The notes under the pieces were generated by a model. The model did not search any database and had not been told where the DNA came from. It worked only from the letters and a program-made list of their open reading frames with translations. A DNA stretch of 64,000 nucleotides. It comes from Candidatus Omnitrophota bacterium (GTDB lineage Bacteria; Hinthialibacterota; Hinthialibacteria; Hinthialibacterales; Hinthialibacteraceae). The position numbers and the translations under genes are program-made. Below are positions 52,978 to 61,898 of this stretch, piece by piece. Location of the stretch: assembly GCA_013177805.1 (NCBI GenBank), contig JABLXU010000030.1, positions 1 to 64,000 on the forward strand. Direction: 5' to 3'. The stretch's first letter is position 1; each line of letters starts with the position of its first letter.

Positions 52978-53557
52978 AGTGTTTAATTCCTTTATTGAGA
53001 TATCTGGAGATATCGGAAGTAGCGCACCCAAGCCAAGATCCCCAAGTCAGTTTTTATCATAAAACGTAACGCTCTCCAATCCGGGACTCATGGAGAGACG
53101 ACGCGTTGGCCGTTGGCATCACATATATATAACTCCAACTCATCACTCCCGTTTCTTAGAGAAGCGAGGATTTTGTAATTATTCGATCGATTGCCGGGAA
53201 GGGATGAATTTCGCCCTCGCAAAGCAATCCTCTTTCCGAAGTGAAAGGGGAAGGAATATTGTTTGCATCCAAATTCCCATCAAATATAAAGCGTTGAGAG
53301 AGGTCTGTTTTCCGGTAAACCGGCACCGGATTGCGATGCAGGCCCTGCCGGTTTCGCACGAATCCGGAGGAAAAGCGGTATAAGCGCGAGGCCCATCAAT
53401 CCCCGGGTTTTGTTCTCTATCTACCGCACCGGGCGCGCCCTTTTTCTCCAAATGCCGGCGATGGCCTATCGCCTGGCGGCGGATACAATAAAGGATTGTT
53501 TCGCGCAATGGCCTGTCACATTCATGGGAGACGGGAGCGGAGAAGGAGGAAGAGACG
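52978..53557. other. Divergent intergenic region, nothing recognised
   Basis: 580 bases between the sulfatase and the dehydratase genes. No convincing reading frame, repeat or terminator. AGAAGGAGGAAGAG near 53536-53549 is the ribosome site of the next gene. Confidence 0.5.
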
Positions 53558-53878
53558 ATGCTGAAAGACCGGAAATGTGTCCCATGCGAGGGAGGCATTC
53601 CCAAACTGGGTTCCGATAAAATCGAGGGGTATATGCGGCATCTGCCGGGTTGGCGGGTGGAAGAGGAGAAATTGCGGAAAACGTATTCCTTTAAGGATTT
53701 CGTTCACGCCATGGGATTCCTAACGCAGGTGGCGTTGCTGGCCGAGGCCGAGGGTCATCATCCCGACTTTTGCGTGCATTACAACCAGGTGGATTTCACG
53801 ATTTGGACGCACGCCATCGAAGGGCTTTCGGAAAACGATTTCATCCTCGCGGCCAAAATCGACGGCTTGACCGCCTAG
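53558..53878 (+). CDS. phhB: 4a-hydroxytetrahydrobiopterin dehydratase-like protein
   Basis: 106 residues, the usual size for pterin-4a-carbinolamine dehydratase. The signature EGHHPDFCVHYNQVDFTIWT then HAIEGLSENDF has His67, His68, Pro69, His85 and Asp94 in the expected spacing. It dehydrates pterin carbinolamine during phenylalanine hydroxylation. Homologues also occur in bacteria without that hydroxylase, where they may serve molybdopterin or other pterin metabolism. No phhA is seen here. The N-terminal CVPCEGG is typical of bacterial members. The ribosome site is strong. Confidence 0.92.
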   Translation: MLKDRKCVPCEGGIPKLGSDKIEGYMRHLPGWRVEEEKLRKTYSFKDFVHAMGFLTQVALLAEAEGHHPDFCVHYNQVDFTIWTHAIEGLSENDFILAAKIDGLTA

Positions 53879-54437
53879 GAACCAAATCTCCTGTTCCGAA
53901 AAACCTCATGAGGATGGGAAGCGATCCCAGAGAATTGTTCCAAGAAGAGGAGGCCTTCTTGTGTGACGGAGCGGCAAAACGGGGCCTGAGGGAGGCGCAG
54001 CCCTCTTGTCCCCACAAAATGCGGATGCCGGCAGGAGGCATGCCCCATTGCCCGAGGGAACATCACTGAATTTTTTTCACTACATTTTTTTTCTCTAAAA
54101 TTAAATTTTTTCACTAAATTCTGTCAAACGGCCGAGACCGTTTGGCTGTGGCATCCACCCGCCAATTCCGGTTCACCACGCCATGCTTCATGCTTCTTTT
54201 TTCAAAAGAATCTTCGGAAGAATTCCGCCTGTGCCCCTTTGCGAAAACCGCACTTCCAGTTATTTTTTTGAGTTCATGGCGGATTCCATCCTCTGACCGC
54301 GATAAGAATAAATGCAATTCGCCAATCGGAAAGGCTTGAATCCTTCCCGGTTTTCGTTTACTTCTCCACGGAATTTTTTCTGTCTCTTTCTCTAGCCGGA
54401 ATGGAAACCGTCCGGAGCGTAGCACAGGAGGCGTGTA
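53879..54437. other. Intergenic region upstream of the pnt operon
   Basis: No gene. A T/A-rich patch at 54068-54120 contains the word TTTTTTCACTA twice, then the hairpin AAACGGCCGAGACCGTTT at 54125-54142. These may form the promoter and operator of the transhydrogenase operon. CACAGGAGGCG before 54438 is the ribosome site. Confidence 0.5.
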
Positions 54438-55646
54438 ATGAACGAAGCGGGGCACACGTTGCGCATAGGAGTCCCCAAAGAATCATTCCCCGGCGAGCGG
54501 CGGGTGGCCGTGATTCCCGATCAATTGCCCGCCCTGACCAAGGCCGGTTTGGAGATCTGGCTGGAAGCGGGAGCCGGGCAGGCGGCCGGATATCCGGACC
54601 CCCTCTACCAGGAAAAAGGCGCGCGAATCGTCCCGGACCGGCGTGAGGTGTTCGCATCCGCGGACGTGATTGTGCAAATCAATGCCCTCGGAGCGAATCC
54701 CGAAAAAGCCGCCGAAGATTTGCGCCTGATGCGCGAGGGCCAGGTGTTGATCGGCCTGCTGGATCCCCTGTCGGAACCGAAAGGGATTGAGGAAGCGGCC
54801 GCCGCCAAGATCACAGCCTTTTCGTTGGAAATGATGCCCCGGATCACCCGCGCGCAAAGCATGGATGTCCTCTCCTCCATGGCGACCATCGCGGGCTACA
54901 AGGCGGTGATTCTCGCCGCCGCCGAGCTGCCGAAGATGTTCCCCATGATGATGACCGCCGCGGGGACCATCGCGCCGGCGCGGGTCTTCGTGATCGGGGC
55001 CGGCGTGGCGGGATTGCAAGCCATCGCCACCGCCCGGCGTCTGGGCGCGGTGGTGCAGGGGTATGACGTCCGGCCCGCCGTGAAAGAACAAGTCGAAAGC
55101 CTGGGGGCGAAATTCGTGGAATTGGCGTTGGAAACCCAAGGCGCGGAAGACGCGGGGGGATACGCCAAAGCCCAGGGGGAGGATTTCTACGCCCGGCAAC
55201 GGGAGATGATGGCCCGGGTCGTGGCCGACAACGATGTGGTGATCACCACCGCGTTGATTCCCGGCCAGAAAGCGCCGGTCTTGATTACCCGTGAAATGGT
55301 CCAGGGCATGGCGCCGGGATCGGTCATCGTGGACTTGGCCGCCGAGCGGGGAGGCAATTGCGAGCTGACCCGGCCGGGAGAGGCCGTGACCGAACACGGT
55401 GTGACCATCCTCGGCCCGTTGCGCCTGCCATCCAGCATTCCCTTTCACGCCAGCCGCATGTTTTCGAAGAATATCGTCACATTTCTGTTGCATTTGGCTA
55501 AAAAAGGATCCCTGCAAATCGATCTGGAGGACGAAATCACGCGGGAGACGCTCATGACCCGCGGCGGCGAAATTCTGCATCCCCGCCTCCGTCAATTGCT
55601 GGGACTCGAAATGAGAGACCCGATCACAGAAGGGAGACCCGCGTAA
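54438..55646 (+). CDS. pntAA: NAD(P) transhydrogenase alpha subunit, part 1 (domain I)
   Basis: 402 residues. Starts LRIGVPKESFPGERRVAVIP as in alanine dehydrogenase/PntA N-domains. VFVIGAGVAGLQAIATARRL is the NAD-binding Rossmann site and YDVRPAVKEQVESLGAKFVE follows it. DNDVVITTALIPGQKAPVLI and SVIVDLAAERGGNCELT are the family core. This is the soluble NAD(H)-binding dI domain; the membrane part is encoded separately by the next gene, the three-gene arrangement of Rhodospirillum type. Its stop overlaps the next start (TAATG). Confidence 0.96.
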   Translation: MNEAGHTLRIGVPKESFPGERRVAVIPDQLPALTKAGLEIWLEAGAGQAAGYPDPLYQEKGARIVPDRREVFASADVIVQINALGANPEKAAEDLRLMREGQVLIGLLDPLSEPKGIEEAAAAKITAFSLEMMPRITRAQSMDVLSSMATIAGYKAVILAAAELPKMFPMMMTAAGTIAPARVFVIGAGVAGLQAIATARRLGAVVQGYDVRPAVKEQVESLGAKFVELALETQGAEDAGGYAKAQGEDFYARQREMMARVVADNDVVITTALIPGQKAPVLITREMVQGMAPGSVIVDLAAERGGNCELTRPGEAVTEHGVTILGPLRLPSSIPFHASRMFSKNIVTFLLHLAKKGSLQIDLEDEITRETLMTRGGEILHPRLRQLLGLEMRDPITEGRPA

Positions 55647-55924
55647 TGGAAGCCTTGATCGCCGCCATCACGATATTTGTCCTGGCCATTTTTGTTGGGT
55701 TCGAGGTCATCACCAAGGTTCCGCCCACATTGCACACCCCGCTGATGTCCGGTTCCAACGCCATCTCGGGCATCACGGTGATCGGCGCGCTGCTGGCCGC
55801 GGGGGCGGGAGACACCGGGACCAGCCTGCTGGGATTCATCGCGATCGTGTTCGCCACAATCAATGTGGTGGGGGGATTTTTAGTCACCCACCGCATGTTG
55901 GAAATGTTCAGGAAGAAAGACTAG
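55646..55924 (+). CDS. pntAB: NAD(P) transhydrogenase alpha subunit, part 2
   Basis: 92 residues with three hydrophobic helices: LIAAITIFVLAIFVGFEVIT, the ISGITVIGALLAAGAGD region and LLGFIAIVFATINVVGGFLV. HTPLMSGSNAISGI is the conserved loop. It forms the small membrane part of the proton-translocating dII domain. It overlaps pntAA by one base and precedes pntB by three bases, so all three are coupled. Confidence 0.95.
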   Translation: MEALIAAITIFVLAIFVGFEVITKVPPTLHTPLMSGSNAISGITVIGALLAAGAGDTGTSLLGFIAIVFATINVVGGFLVTHRMLEMFRKKD

Positions 55925-55927
55925 ACC

Positions 55928-57319
55928 ATGAATAAAACTGTGCTGATCAACCTCGTTTATCTGCTGGCCTCCGTCCTGTTTATATTCGGCCTGAAAGGAT
56001 TGTCCCACCCCCGCACGGCCGTCCGGGGCAACCTCACCGGTGCCGCCGGCATGCTGCTCGCCATCGTGGTGACCCTGCTGCACCAACAAATTGTGGGTTA
56101 TGGCGTGATCATCGCCGGCATTCTGGTGGGCGGGATCATCGGCGCCTGGATGTCGTTCGCGATCCGGATGACCGCGATGCCCCAAATGGTGGCCTTGCTC
56201 AACGGCTTCGGCGGTGGGGCGTCCGTGGTCGTGGCGGGGGCGGAACTTCATAAAGTGCTTGTGGAAAGCGCGGCGCTCACCACCGACGTAGCCATCGCCA
56301 CCGCCGCTTCCGGCATCATTGGAGCCGTCACCTTCTGGGGCAGCCTGGTCGCCTATGCCAAGTTGGAGGAACTGATGGCCGGGAAAGCCGTTCTCTTTCC
56401 CGGCCAACAGGTGATCAATGCCTTGTTGGGAGTAGGAGCGCTGCTTCTGGCCGTGCTGCTCGTAATGAATCCCGGCGCGGCCTACTTGTATTGGCTCTTG
56501 GTGCTGACCGCCTCCGTCTTGGGAGTTCTGTTGGTAATCCCCATCGGCGGGGCGGACATGCCCGTGGTCATCTCGCTTTTGAACTCATACTCCGGCCTGG
56601 CGGCCGCGGCCACCGGTTTCGTCCTTTACAACAACGTCCTGATCATCGCCGGTTCCCTGGTGGGCGCCTCCGGTATCATTTTGACCCGGATCATGTGCAA
56701 GGCCATGAACCGCTCCCTGACGCACGTGTTGTTTGGCGTGCTGGGCCCCACCAGCGAAACCGCCACGGCGGATGAAATCTACGCGGGGAAGGTCAAGGCC
56801 GCGACTCCGGACGAAGTGGCGCTGCTCTTTGACACGGCGCGCCGGGCGGTGATCGTCCCCGGGTACGGCATGGCGGTGGCGCAGGCGCAGCATGCCGTGC
56901 GGGACTTGACCAATCTGCTGGAATCACGCGGGTGCGAAGTGGAATTCGCCATTCATCCCGTGGCGGGCCGCATGCCGGGCCACATGAATGTGCTCCTGGC
57001 CGAGGCCAATATTCCCTATGAAAAACTCAAGGAAATGGATGAAGTCAATCCCACCTTCGAGCAAACCGACGTGGCCTTGGTCATCGGCGCCAATGACGTG
57101 GTCAATCCCCTGGCCCGCACCGACCCTCACAGCCCCATCGCCGGCATGCCCATCCTGAACGTGGATTACGCCCGGACGGTGGTGGTCGTGAAACGCAGCC
57201 TCAGCCCGGGTTTCGCGGGCATCCCCAACCCCCTCTTCGCCGCCGACAACACTCTGATGATGTTCGGTGACGGCAAGAAAGCCCTGCTGGAACTGATCGC
57301 CGCCCTCAAAACCGCGTGA
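55928..57319 (+). CDS. pntB: NAD(P) transhydrogenase beta subunit
   Basis: 463 residues. The N-terminal ~260 residues form membrane helices of dII (GAWMSFAIRMTAMPQMVALL, SVVVAGAELHKVL, IPIGGADMPVVISLLNSYSG). The C-terminal ~190 residues form the NADP-binding dIII domain: VIVPGYGMAVAQAQHAVRDL, IHPVAGRMPGHMNVLLAEAN and LVIGANDVVNPLARTDPHSP. With the alpha parts it uses the proton gradient to reduce NADP+ with NADH. It is the last gene of the operon. Confidence 0.97.
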   Translation: MNKTVLINLVYLLASVLFIFGLKGLSHPRTAVRGNLTGAAGMLLAIVVTLLHQQIVGYGVIIAGILVGGIIGAWMSFAIRMTAMPQMVALLNGFGGGASVVVAGAELHKVLVESAALTTDVAIATAASGIIGAVTFWGSLVAYAKLEELMAGKAVLFPGQQVINALLGVGALLLAVLLVMNPGAAYLYWLLVLTASVLGVLLVIPIGGADMPVVISLLNSYSGLAAAATGFVLYNNVLIIAGSLVGASGIILTRIMCKAMNRSLTHVLFGVLGPTSETATADEIYAGKVKAATPDEVALLFDTARRAVIVPGYGMAVAQAQHAVRDLTNLLESRGCEVEFAIHPVAGRMPGHMNVLLAEANIPYEKLKEMDEVNPTFEQTDVALVIGANDVVNPLARTDPHSPIAGMPILNVDYARTVVVVKRSLSPGFAGIPNPLFAADNTLMMFGDGKKALLELIAALKTA

Positions 57320-57517
57320 GGAACATTCCATCATCCAGGAGCAACCGGGCGAAACGGGAGGGCGGGCCGTATACCGGTGCATACGCAACGCGTTTCCATT
57401 CCGCCCGCCTTTCCCGCTGGCCACCTTATCCATTCCCTCTTCTCCGTTCCTTTTCTGCCGGGTTGATCTACAATCTTTCGCATCGCCAGGCCGCGTCCGG
57501 GAAGGAGAGTTTTCCGC

Positions 57518-58483
57518 ATGAACGAATTCGACGCGCGGATTACGCAAACCACCGGCCAGGAATTGCGCGGGGCCGGAATCGACACCATCCAGGTCAACGT
57601 GGGCCTGGTCTGCAACCAGGAATGCGTCCATTGCCATGTGGCTTCCTCGCCCCGCCGCAAGGAAATCATGGACTGGGAGACAATGGAACGGATCATCCGC
57701 GCGGCCTCCCAGGTGCAATGCCGTCTGGTGGATATCACCGGCGGCGCGCCCGAACTCAATCCCCACTTTCGCTCTTTCGTGGAAATGCTCCGGTCCAATG
57801 GATTCTTCGTTCAGGTCCGCACCAACCTGACCGTGCTGCTATGGCCCGAAATGCGGGACATGCCGGATTTCTACAAACAACACCAAATCCATCTGATCGC
57901 TTCCCTGCCCTGCTACCTGGCCGAAAATGTGGACCGGCAACGGGGGCCGGGCGTGTACGCGAAAAGCATTGAGGCGCTTCGCCGGCTCAACGCCATCGGC
58001 TACGGTTCGGACCCGAATCTGCCGCTCAACCTGGTGTACAATCCCATTGGGCCGATTCTCCCCCCGAACCAGGAGACCTTGCAGGAAGCCTACCGCCGCG
58101 AACTCCAGCAGCGCTTCGGCATTGTGTTCACGCATCTACTGACCATCACCAACATGCCCATCGGCCGCTTCCGCGCCGACCTGCGCCACCAAAACCAGGA
58201 AGCGGAGTATATGCGGCTCTTGCGCGATTCGTTCAATCCGGCCACCGTGGATAGTCTGATGTGCCGCCGGCAAATCAACGTCAACTGGGATGGAATGCTC
58301 TACGATTGCGATTTCAACCTGGCGTTGCGGATGCCGGTTGGGTACGGCGCTCCCAACCACATCCGGGATTTCGATCCCGGCCGGTTGGCCCGCCGCCGGA
58401 TCGTGACGGGCGATCATTGCTTCGGGTGCACGGCGGGTTGCGGTTCCTCCTGTTCCGGCGCGCTGGTGGCATCAACGGGATGA
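57518..58483 (+). CDS. Radical SAM protein, arsenosugar ArsS-like
   Basis: 321 residues. Cys32, Cys36 and Cys39 in CNQECVHCHV bind the 4Fe-4S cluster used to cleave SAM. VDITGGAPELNPHF is the SAM-binding GGxPE-type motif. The C-terminal DUF3641 region has CRRQINVNWDGMLYDCDFN and HCFGCTAGCGSSCSG, a Cys-rich auxiliary-cluster pattern. This architecture is that of ArsS, which attaches a 5'-deoxyadenosyl group to dimethylarsinous acid; related rSAM/Cys-rich proteins of unknown role also exist. No arsM is in the window. GGAAGGAGAG precedes the ATG. Confidence 0.85.
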   Translation: MNEFDARITQTTGQELRGAGIDTIQVNVGLVCNQECVHCHVASSPRRKEIMDWETMERIIRAASQVQCRLVDITGGAPELNPHFRSFVEMLRSNGFFVQVRTNLTVLLWPEMRDMPDFYKQHQIHLIASLPCYLAENVDRQRGPGVYAKSIEALRRLNAIGYGSDPNLPLNLVYNPIGPILPPNQETLQEAYRRELQQRFGIVFTHLLTITNMPIGRFRADLRHQNQEAEYMRLLRDSFNPATVDSLMCRRQINVNWDGMLYDCDFNLALRMPVGYGAPNHIRDFDPGRLARRRIVTGDHCFGCTAGCGSSCSGALVASTG

Positions 58484-58570
58484 CGGCAGACGTCTGGAAC
58501 CGCTATATTCCTTTTCAAGATTCTTTTTTAAGAGTGATCAATTCCTTGGCTTGACGCGAGGGGGATCATC

Positions 58571-59443
58571 GTGGCGGGATCGATCGCGTATCGCTTTTGG
58601 ACAGGGTTGTTCCTGATTATCGCGTGGATGCCCCGGTCCGTTCCCGCCCGGGAGACCCCCGCCGCGGCGTTGGATTATGCGGATTACGCGGTGGTGCTGA
58701 GGAATCATGTTAACGAGGAGGGCCTCGTCCATTACAAAAACCTGAAAGCCAACCGGCAGCCGTTGGACAAGTTTGTCCAATCGCTGGCGGATTTGGAGAG
58801 CGCGCGCTATGAAGCCTGGAAACCGGCGGATCAGCTGGCTTTTTGGATTAATGCTTATAACGCCCTGACGTTGAAAGCCCTCATCGACCATTATCCCATC
58901 CAAGCATCCTTATTCCGTTCTCTCCGTTTTCCCCAAAACAGCATCCGCCAAATCCCGGGCGTGTGGAACCAACTCAAGTTTAAGGTCATGGGCCGGTTGA
59001 TGACCTTGGACCAGATTGAACACCACGTGATCCGCCAGCAATTTGATGATCCCCGCATCCACATGGCGCTGGTCTGCGCGGCCAAAGGCTGCCCGGCCTT
59101 GCGGAACGAGCCTTATAGGGGAGACCGGCTGGACAGCCAGTTGGAAGACCAGGTCACAAAATTTGTCCGATCTCCATCCCAATTCCGGGTGGACAGGGAA
59201 AAAAAGATCATTGATCTGTCCAAAATCCTGGACTGGTACGGCCGCGATTTCGAGCCGAAGTACGCCGATCCCGCGCGCTTTCCCGGCCGTTCCCGCACCG
59301 AGAGCGCCGTGCTCAACTTTCTCTCGCGGTATGTGGAGGGCGGGATCCGGAATCTACTCCAAGATGAAACCTGCCGCATCCGGTATCTCGACTACGACTG
59401 GTCGCTCAACGAACAGGATGAGCAGGGGCAGGATGGATTTTAA
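58571..59443 (+). CDS. Exported DUF547 protein
   Basis: 290 residues from GTG 58571 with GAGGGGG nearby. N-terminal hydrophobic segment AYRFWTGLFLIIAWMP ending near VPARE is a signal peptide. DUF547 core: QLAFWINAYNALTLKALIDH, HMALVCAAKGCPALRNEPYR (Cys-Gly-Cys-type site) and LSKILDWYGRDFE. The family has a cysteine-peptidase-like fold in some predictions, but no activity is established. It lies between the ArsS-like enzyme and the TVP38 protein in one direction. Confidence 0.88.
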   Translation: MAGSIAYRFWTGLFLIIAWMPRSVPARETPAAALDYADYAVVLRNHVNEEGLVHYKNLKANRQPLDKFVQSLADLESARYEAWKPADQLAFWINAYNALTLKALIDHYPIQASLFRSLRFPQNSIRQIPGVWNQLKFKVMGRLMTLDQIEHHVIRQQFDDPRIHMALVCAAKGCPALRNEPYRGDRLDSQLEDQVTKFVRSPSQFRVDREKKIIDLSKILDWYGRDFEPKYADPARFPGRSRTESAVLNFLSRYVEGGIRNLLQDETCRIRYLDYDWSLNEQDEQGQDGF

Positions 59444-59482
59444 ACCGAGTGTTGATCCCCATTCGGGTGTGAATAATCATCG

Positions 59483-60199
59483 ATGAATTTGAATCCCAAT
59501 CATTCAGGCTGCAATCCTCCGACAACCCCATCGAACCGCCGTGGACTTTGGAAACCCATCCTCCTTCTAGCCCTAACCGTCTCGATGATTATTTTGGCCA
59601 ACGCGCTAGGGACCGGGCCATGGCTGGCGGGGCTGCAAGAGTCGATTGAAAACCTGGGTCCCTGGGGTCCGCTCGTGTTCGTCTTAATTTATGTACTGGC
59701 CACCACCGCCGCCATTCCTGGCACACCCTTGAGCCTCGTGGCCGGGGCGGTGTTCGGTTCGGTTTTGGGGGTGATCCTGGTCAGCCTGGCCTCCACGCTG
59801 GGGGCGGCGCTGTGCTTTCTCATCGCCCGCTATTTCGCCCGGGACGCCACGGCCCTCTGGCTCTCGCGCAACGAACGGTTTCAGCAGTTGGATCAGCTGA
59901 CCGAACGCCAGGGGGCCCTCATCGTGGCACTGACCCGCCTGATCCCCCTCTTTCCCTTCAATCTGCTCAATTACGGGTTTGGACTGACGCGGGTTCCGTT
60001 TTGGACCTATGTTTTCGTCTCGTGGCTTGGCATGCTTCCCGGGACCTTGGTTTATGTCGTGAGCGCGGACGCGGCCGGCCGGAGCGTGACCGAAGGCCGG
60101 ATTCCCTGGCCGCTGCTGATTGTCCTGGCCGCCGGGCTTCTCGTTTTGGGGATCCTCATCCGTTTCGCCAAACATCGGTTGGCTGCGGTGGAAAAGTGA
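59483..60199 (+). CDS. TVP38/TMEM64 (VTT/DedA-like) membrane protein
   Basis: 238 residues with about five to six membrane helices: PILLLALTVSMIILANAL, PLVFVLIYVLATTAAIPGTP, GAVFGSVLGVILVSLASTLG, WTYVFVSWLGMLPGTLVYVV and LLIVLAAGLLVLGILI. The VTT signature is AALCFLIARYFARD and LTRLIPLFPFNLLNYGFGLT. Family members are implicated in lipid scrambling or transport. It is followed by a mercuric-reductase-like gene, a pairing seen in many bacteria. Confidence 0.92.
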   Translation: MNLNPNHSGCNPPTTPSNRRGLWKPILLLALTVSMIILANALGTGPWLAGLQESIENLGPWGPLVFVLIYVLATTAAIPGTPLSLVAGAVFGSVLGVILVSLASTLGAALCFLIARYFARDATALWLSRNERFQQLDQLTERQGALIVALTRLIPLFPFNLLNYGFGLTRVPFWTYVFVSWLGMLPGTLVYVVSADAAGRSVTEGRIPWPLLIVLAAGLLVLGILIRFAKHRLAAVEK

Positions 60200-60224
60200 G
60201 AAGGCCGTTTACCTTTTCGAGATA

Positions 60225-60245
60225 CCCTCTTTCAGAAAGAGAGGG
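60225..60245. repeat. Short copy of the CCCTCT hairpin repeat
   Basis: CCCTCTTTCAGAAAGAGAGGG, a simple hairpin between the TVP38 and reductase genes, with no T-run. Confidence 0.5.
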
Positions 60246-60347
60246 AACCAATGAAACACGAAGAACCACATTCAAACCACGGATTAAGCCCGGAAAAAAA
60301 TCTCTATCCGGGCATTGCGTTACGAAATCTACAAATCGGATATCCCC

Positions 60348-61880
60348 ATGAAGCCACTCCCTTCCCTTCTTCCCGATGACGAATCCAATCGCGTTCTCAT
60401 GTCTCGGGTTCATCCCACGGATTGGCAAAATCCCGAGCCGGTGGATCGCTATAACCTGCTCGTGATCGGCGCGGGGACCGCCGGCCTGGTGGCGGCGGCG
60501 GGCGCGGCGGGCTTGGGGGCCAAGGTGGCGCTGGTGGAACGGGGATTGATGGGCGGTGATTGCCTCAACTGGGGTTGCGTGCCTTCGAAGGCCATTCTGC
60601 GGTCATCCCGTATAGCCACCCTGTGGGTGGAGGCGGAGCTTTTCGGATTCAAGGCGCTTCAGCCACTGGAAGCCGATTTCCCCCGCGTGATGGAACGCAT
60701 GCGCCGCCTGCGCGCCCGCCTTGCCGCTCACGATTCCGCCGCCCGTTTCCGGGACTTGGGCGTCGATGTGTTTTTGGGCCATGCCCGGTTCACCGGTTCT
60801 CATTCGGCCGAGGTGGAAGGCCGGAGCTTGCGGTTTCGGAAAGCCGTCATCGCCACCGGCGCGAAACCGGTCATTCCTCCGATCCCCGGATTGGTGGAAT
60901 CGGGTTGCCTGACAAACGAAACGATCTTTCAACTCACCAAGCTCCCCCGCCGCTTGCTGGTGATCGGCGGCGGTCCCATCGGCTGTGAACTGGCGCAGGC
61001 GTTCCGGCGTCTGGGATCGGAATTGACCCTGGTGGAAATGGGCGCCCAAATCCTCCCCCGGGAGGATGAAGACGTCTCCAGCCTGATGCAAGCGGTTCTC
61101 CAGCGGGAAGGCATTGATCTGCGTTTGCGCTCCACCGTCCAGCGCGTGACCTCCGGGCCGAATGAAAAACAAGTTCGAATTCTCCAGGACGGAAACGAAG
61201 CCATCATCACGGTCGACGCGATTCTCGCCGCGGCGGGACGCGCCCCCAACGTGCTCGATCTGAACCTCGAAGCGGCGGGTGTGGCGTACGACGAACGCGC
61301 CGGGATCCACGTCGACCGCGCCCTGCGAACCACCAATCCGGACATCTACGCCGCCGGGGATGTATGCCTGAAATACCAATTCACTCACGCGGCCGACGCG
61401 GCGGCCCGGCTCGTCATCCGCAACGCCCTCTTCCCGGGCCACACCCAGGCGGATTCCCTCATCATCCCCTGGTGCACGTATACCGATCCCGAAATCGCGC
61501 ACGCAGGCGTTGGCGAGGCGGAAGCCCGGCGGCGGGATATCCCGTTCGATGTCTACAAGCGTACGTTCGATTCCGTGGACCGCGCCATTCTCGACGGCGA
61601 GGAGATCGGCTTCATCAAAATCCTCACCCCAAAAGGCCGGGACCGCATACTGGGTGCGATCATCGTGGCCCGGCACGCGGGCGAGATGCTCAACGAAATC
61701 ACGCTGGCCATGAACCAGGGCATCGGCTTGGGGAAACTCAGCCACGTGATCCATCCTTACCCCACGCAAGCGGCGGCCATCCGGCAATGCGCCGATGACT
61801 ACAACCGCAGCCGGTTGACGCCCTGGAGAAAAAAAATCCTCCAGGCATGGTTCCGCTGGAGGAGGGAATGCATCCCATGA
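60348..61880 (+). CDS. Mercuric reductase-like pyridine nucleotide-disulfide oxidoreductase
   Basis: 510 residues from ATG 60348. LLVIGAGTAGLVAAAGAAGL binds FAD. The redox-active pair is Cys72 and Cys77 in GGDCLNWGCVPSKA. LLVIGGGPIGCELAQAFRRL binds NAD(P)H. NPDIYAAGDVC completes the FAD site. The C-terminal interface has IHPYPTQAAAI, with the His-Pro catalytic base pair. No N-terminal HMA domain or C-terminal Cys pair of true MerA is present, so mercury reduction is unlikely; it probably reduces a disulfide or small thiol-linked substrate. It lies last in the ArsS-DUF547-TVP38 run. Confidence 0.88.
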   Translation: MKPLPSLLPDDESNRVLMSRVHPTDWQNPEPVDRYNLLVIGAGTAGLVAAAGAAGLGAKVALVERGLMGGDCLNWGCVPSKAILRSSRIATLWVEAELFGFKALQPLEADFPRVMERMRRLRARLAAHDSAARFRDLGVDVFLGHARFTGSHSAEVEGRSLRFRKAVIATGAKPVIPPIPGLVESGCLTNETIFQLTKLPRRLLVIGGGPIGCELAQAFRRLGSELTLVEMGAQILPREDEDVSSLMQAVLQREGIDLRLRSTVQRVTSGPNEKQVRILQDGNEAIITVDAILAAAGRAPNVLDLNLEAAGVAYDERAGIHVDRALRTTNPDIYAAGDVCLKYQFTHAADAAARLVIRNALFPGHTQADSLIIPWCTYTDPEIAHAGVGEAEARRRDIPFDVYKRTFDSVDRAILDGEEIGFIKILTPKGRDRILGAIIVARHAGEMLNEITLAMNQGIGLGKLSHVIHPYPTQAAAIRQCADDYNRSRLTPWRKKILQAWFRWRRECIP

Positions 61881-61898
61881 ATCCCAAAAGTCAACGAA

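Noticed and set aside
60348..61880. True mercuric reductase (merA)
   Set aside because: No N-terminal HMA domain, no C-terminal vicinal cysteines, and no mer operon genes around it.
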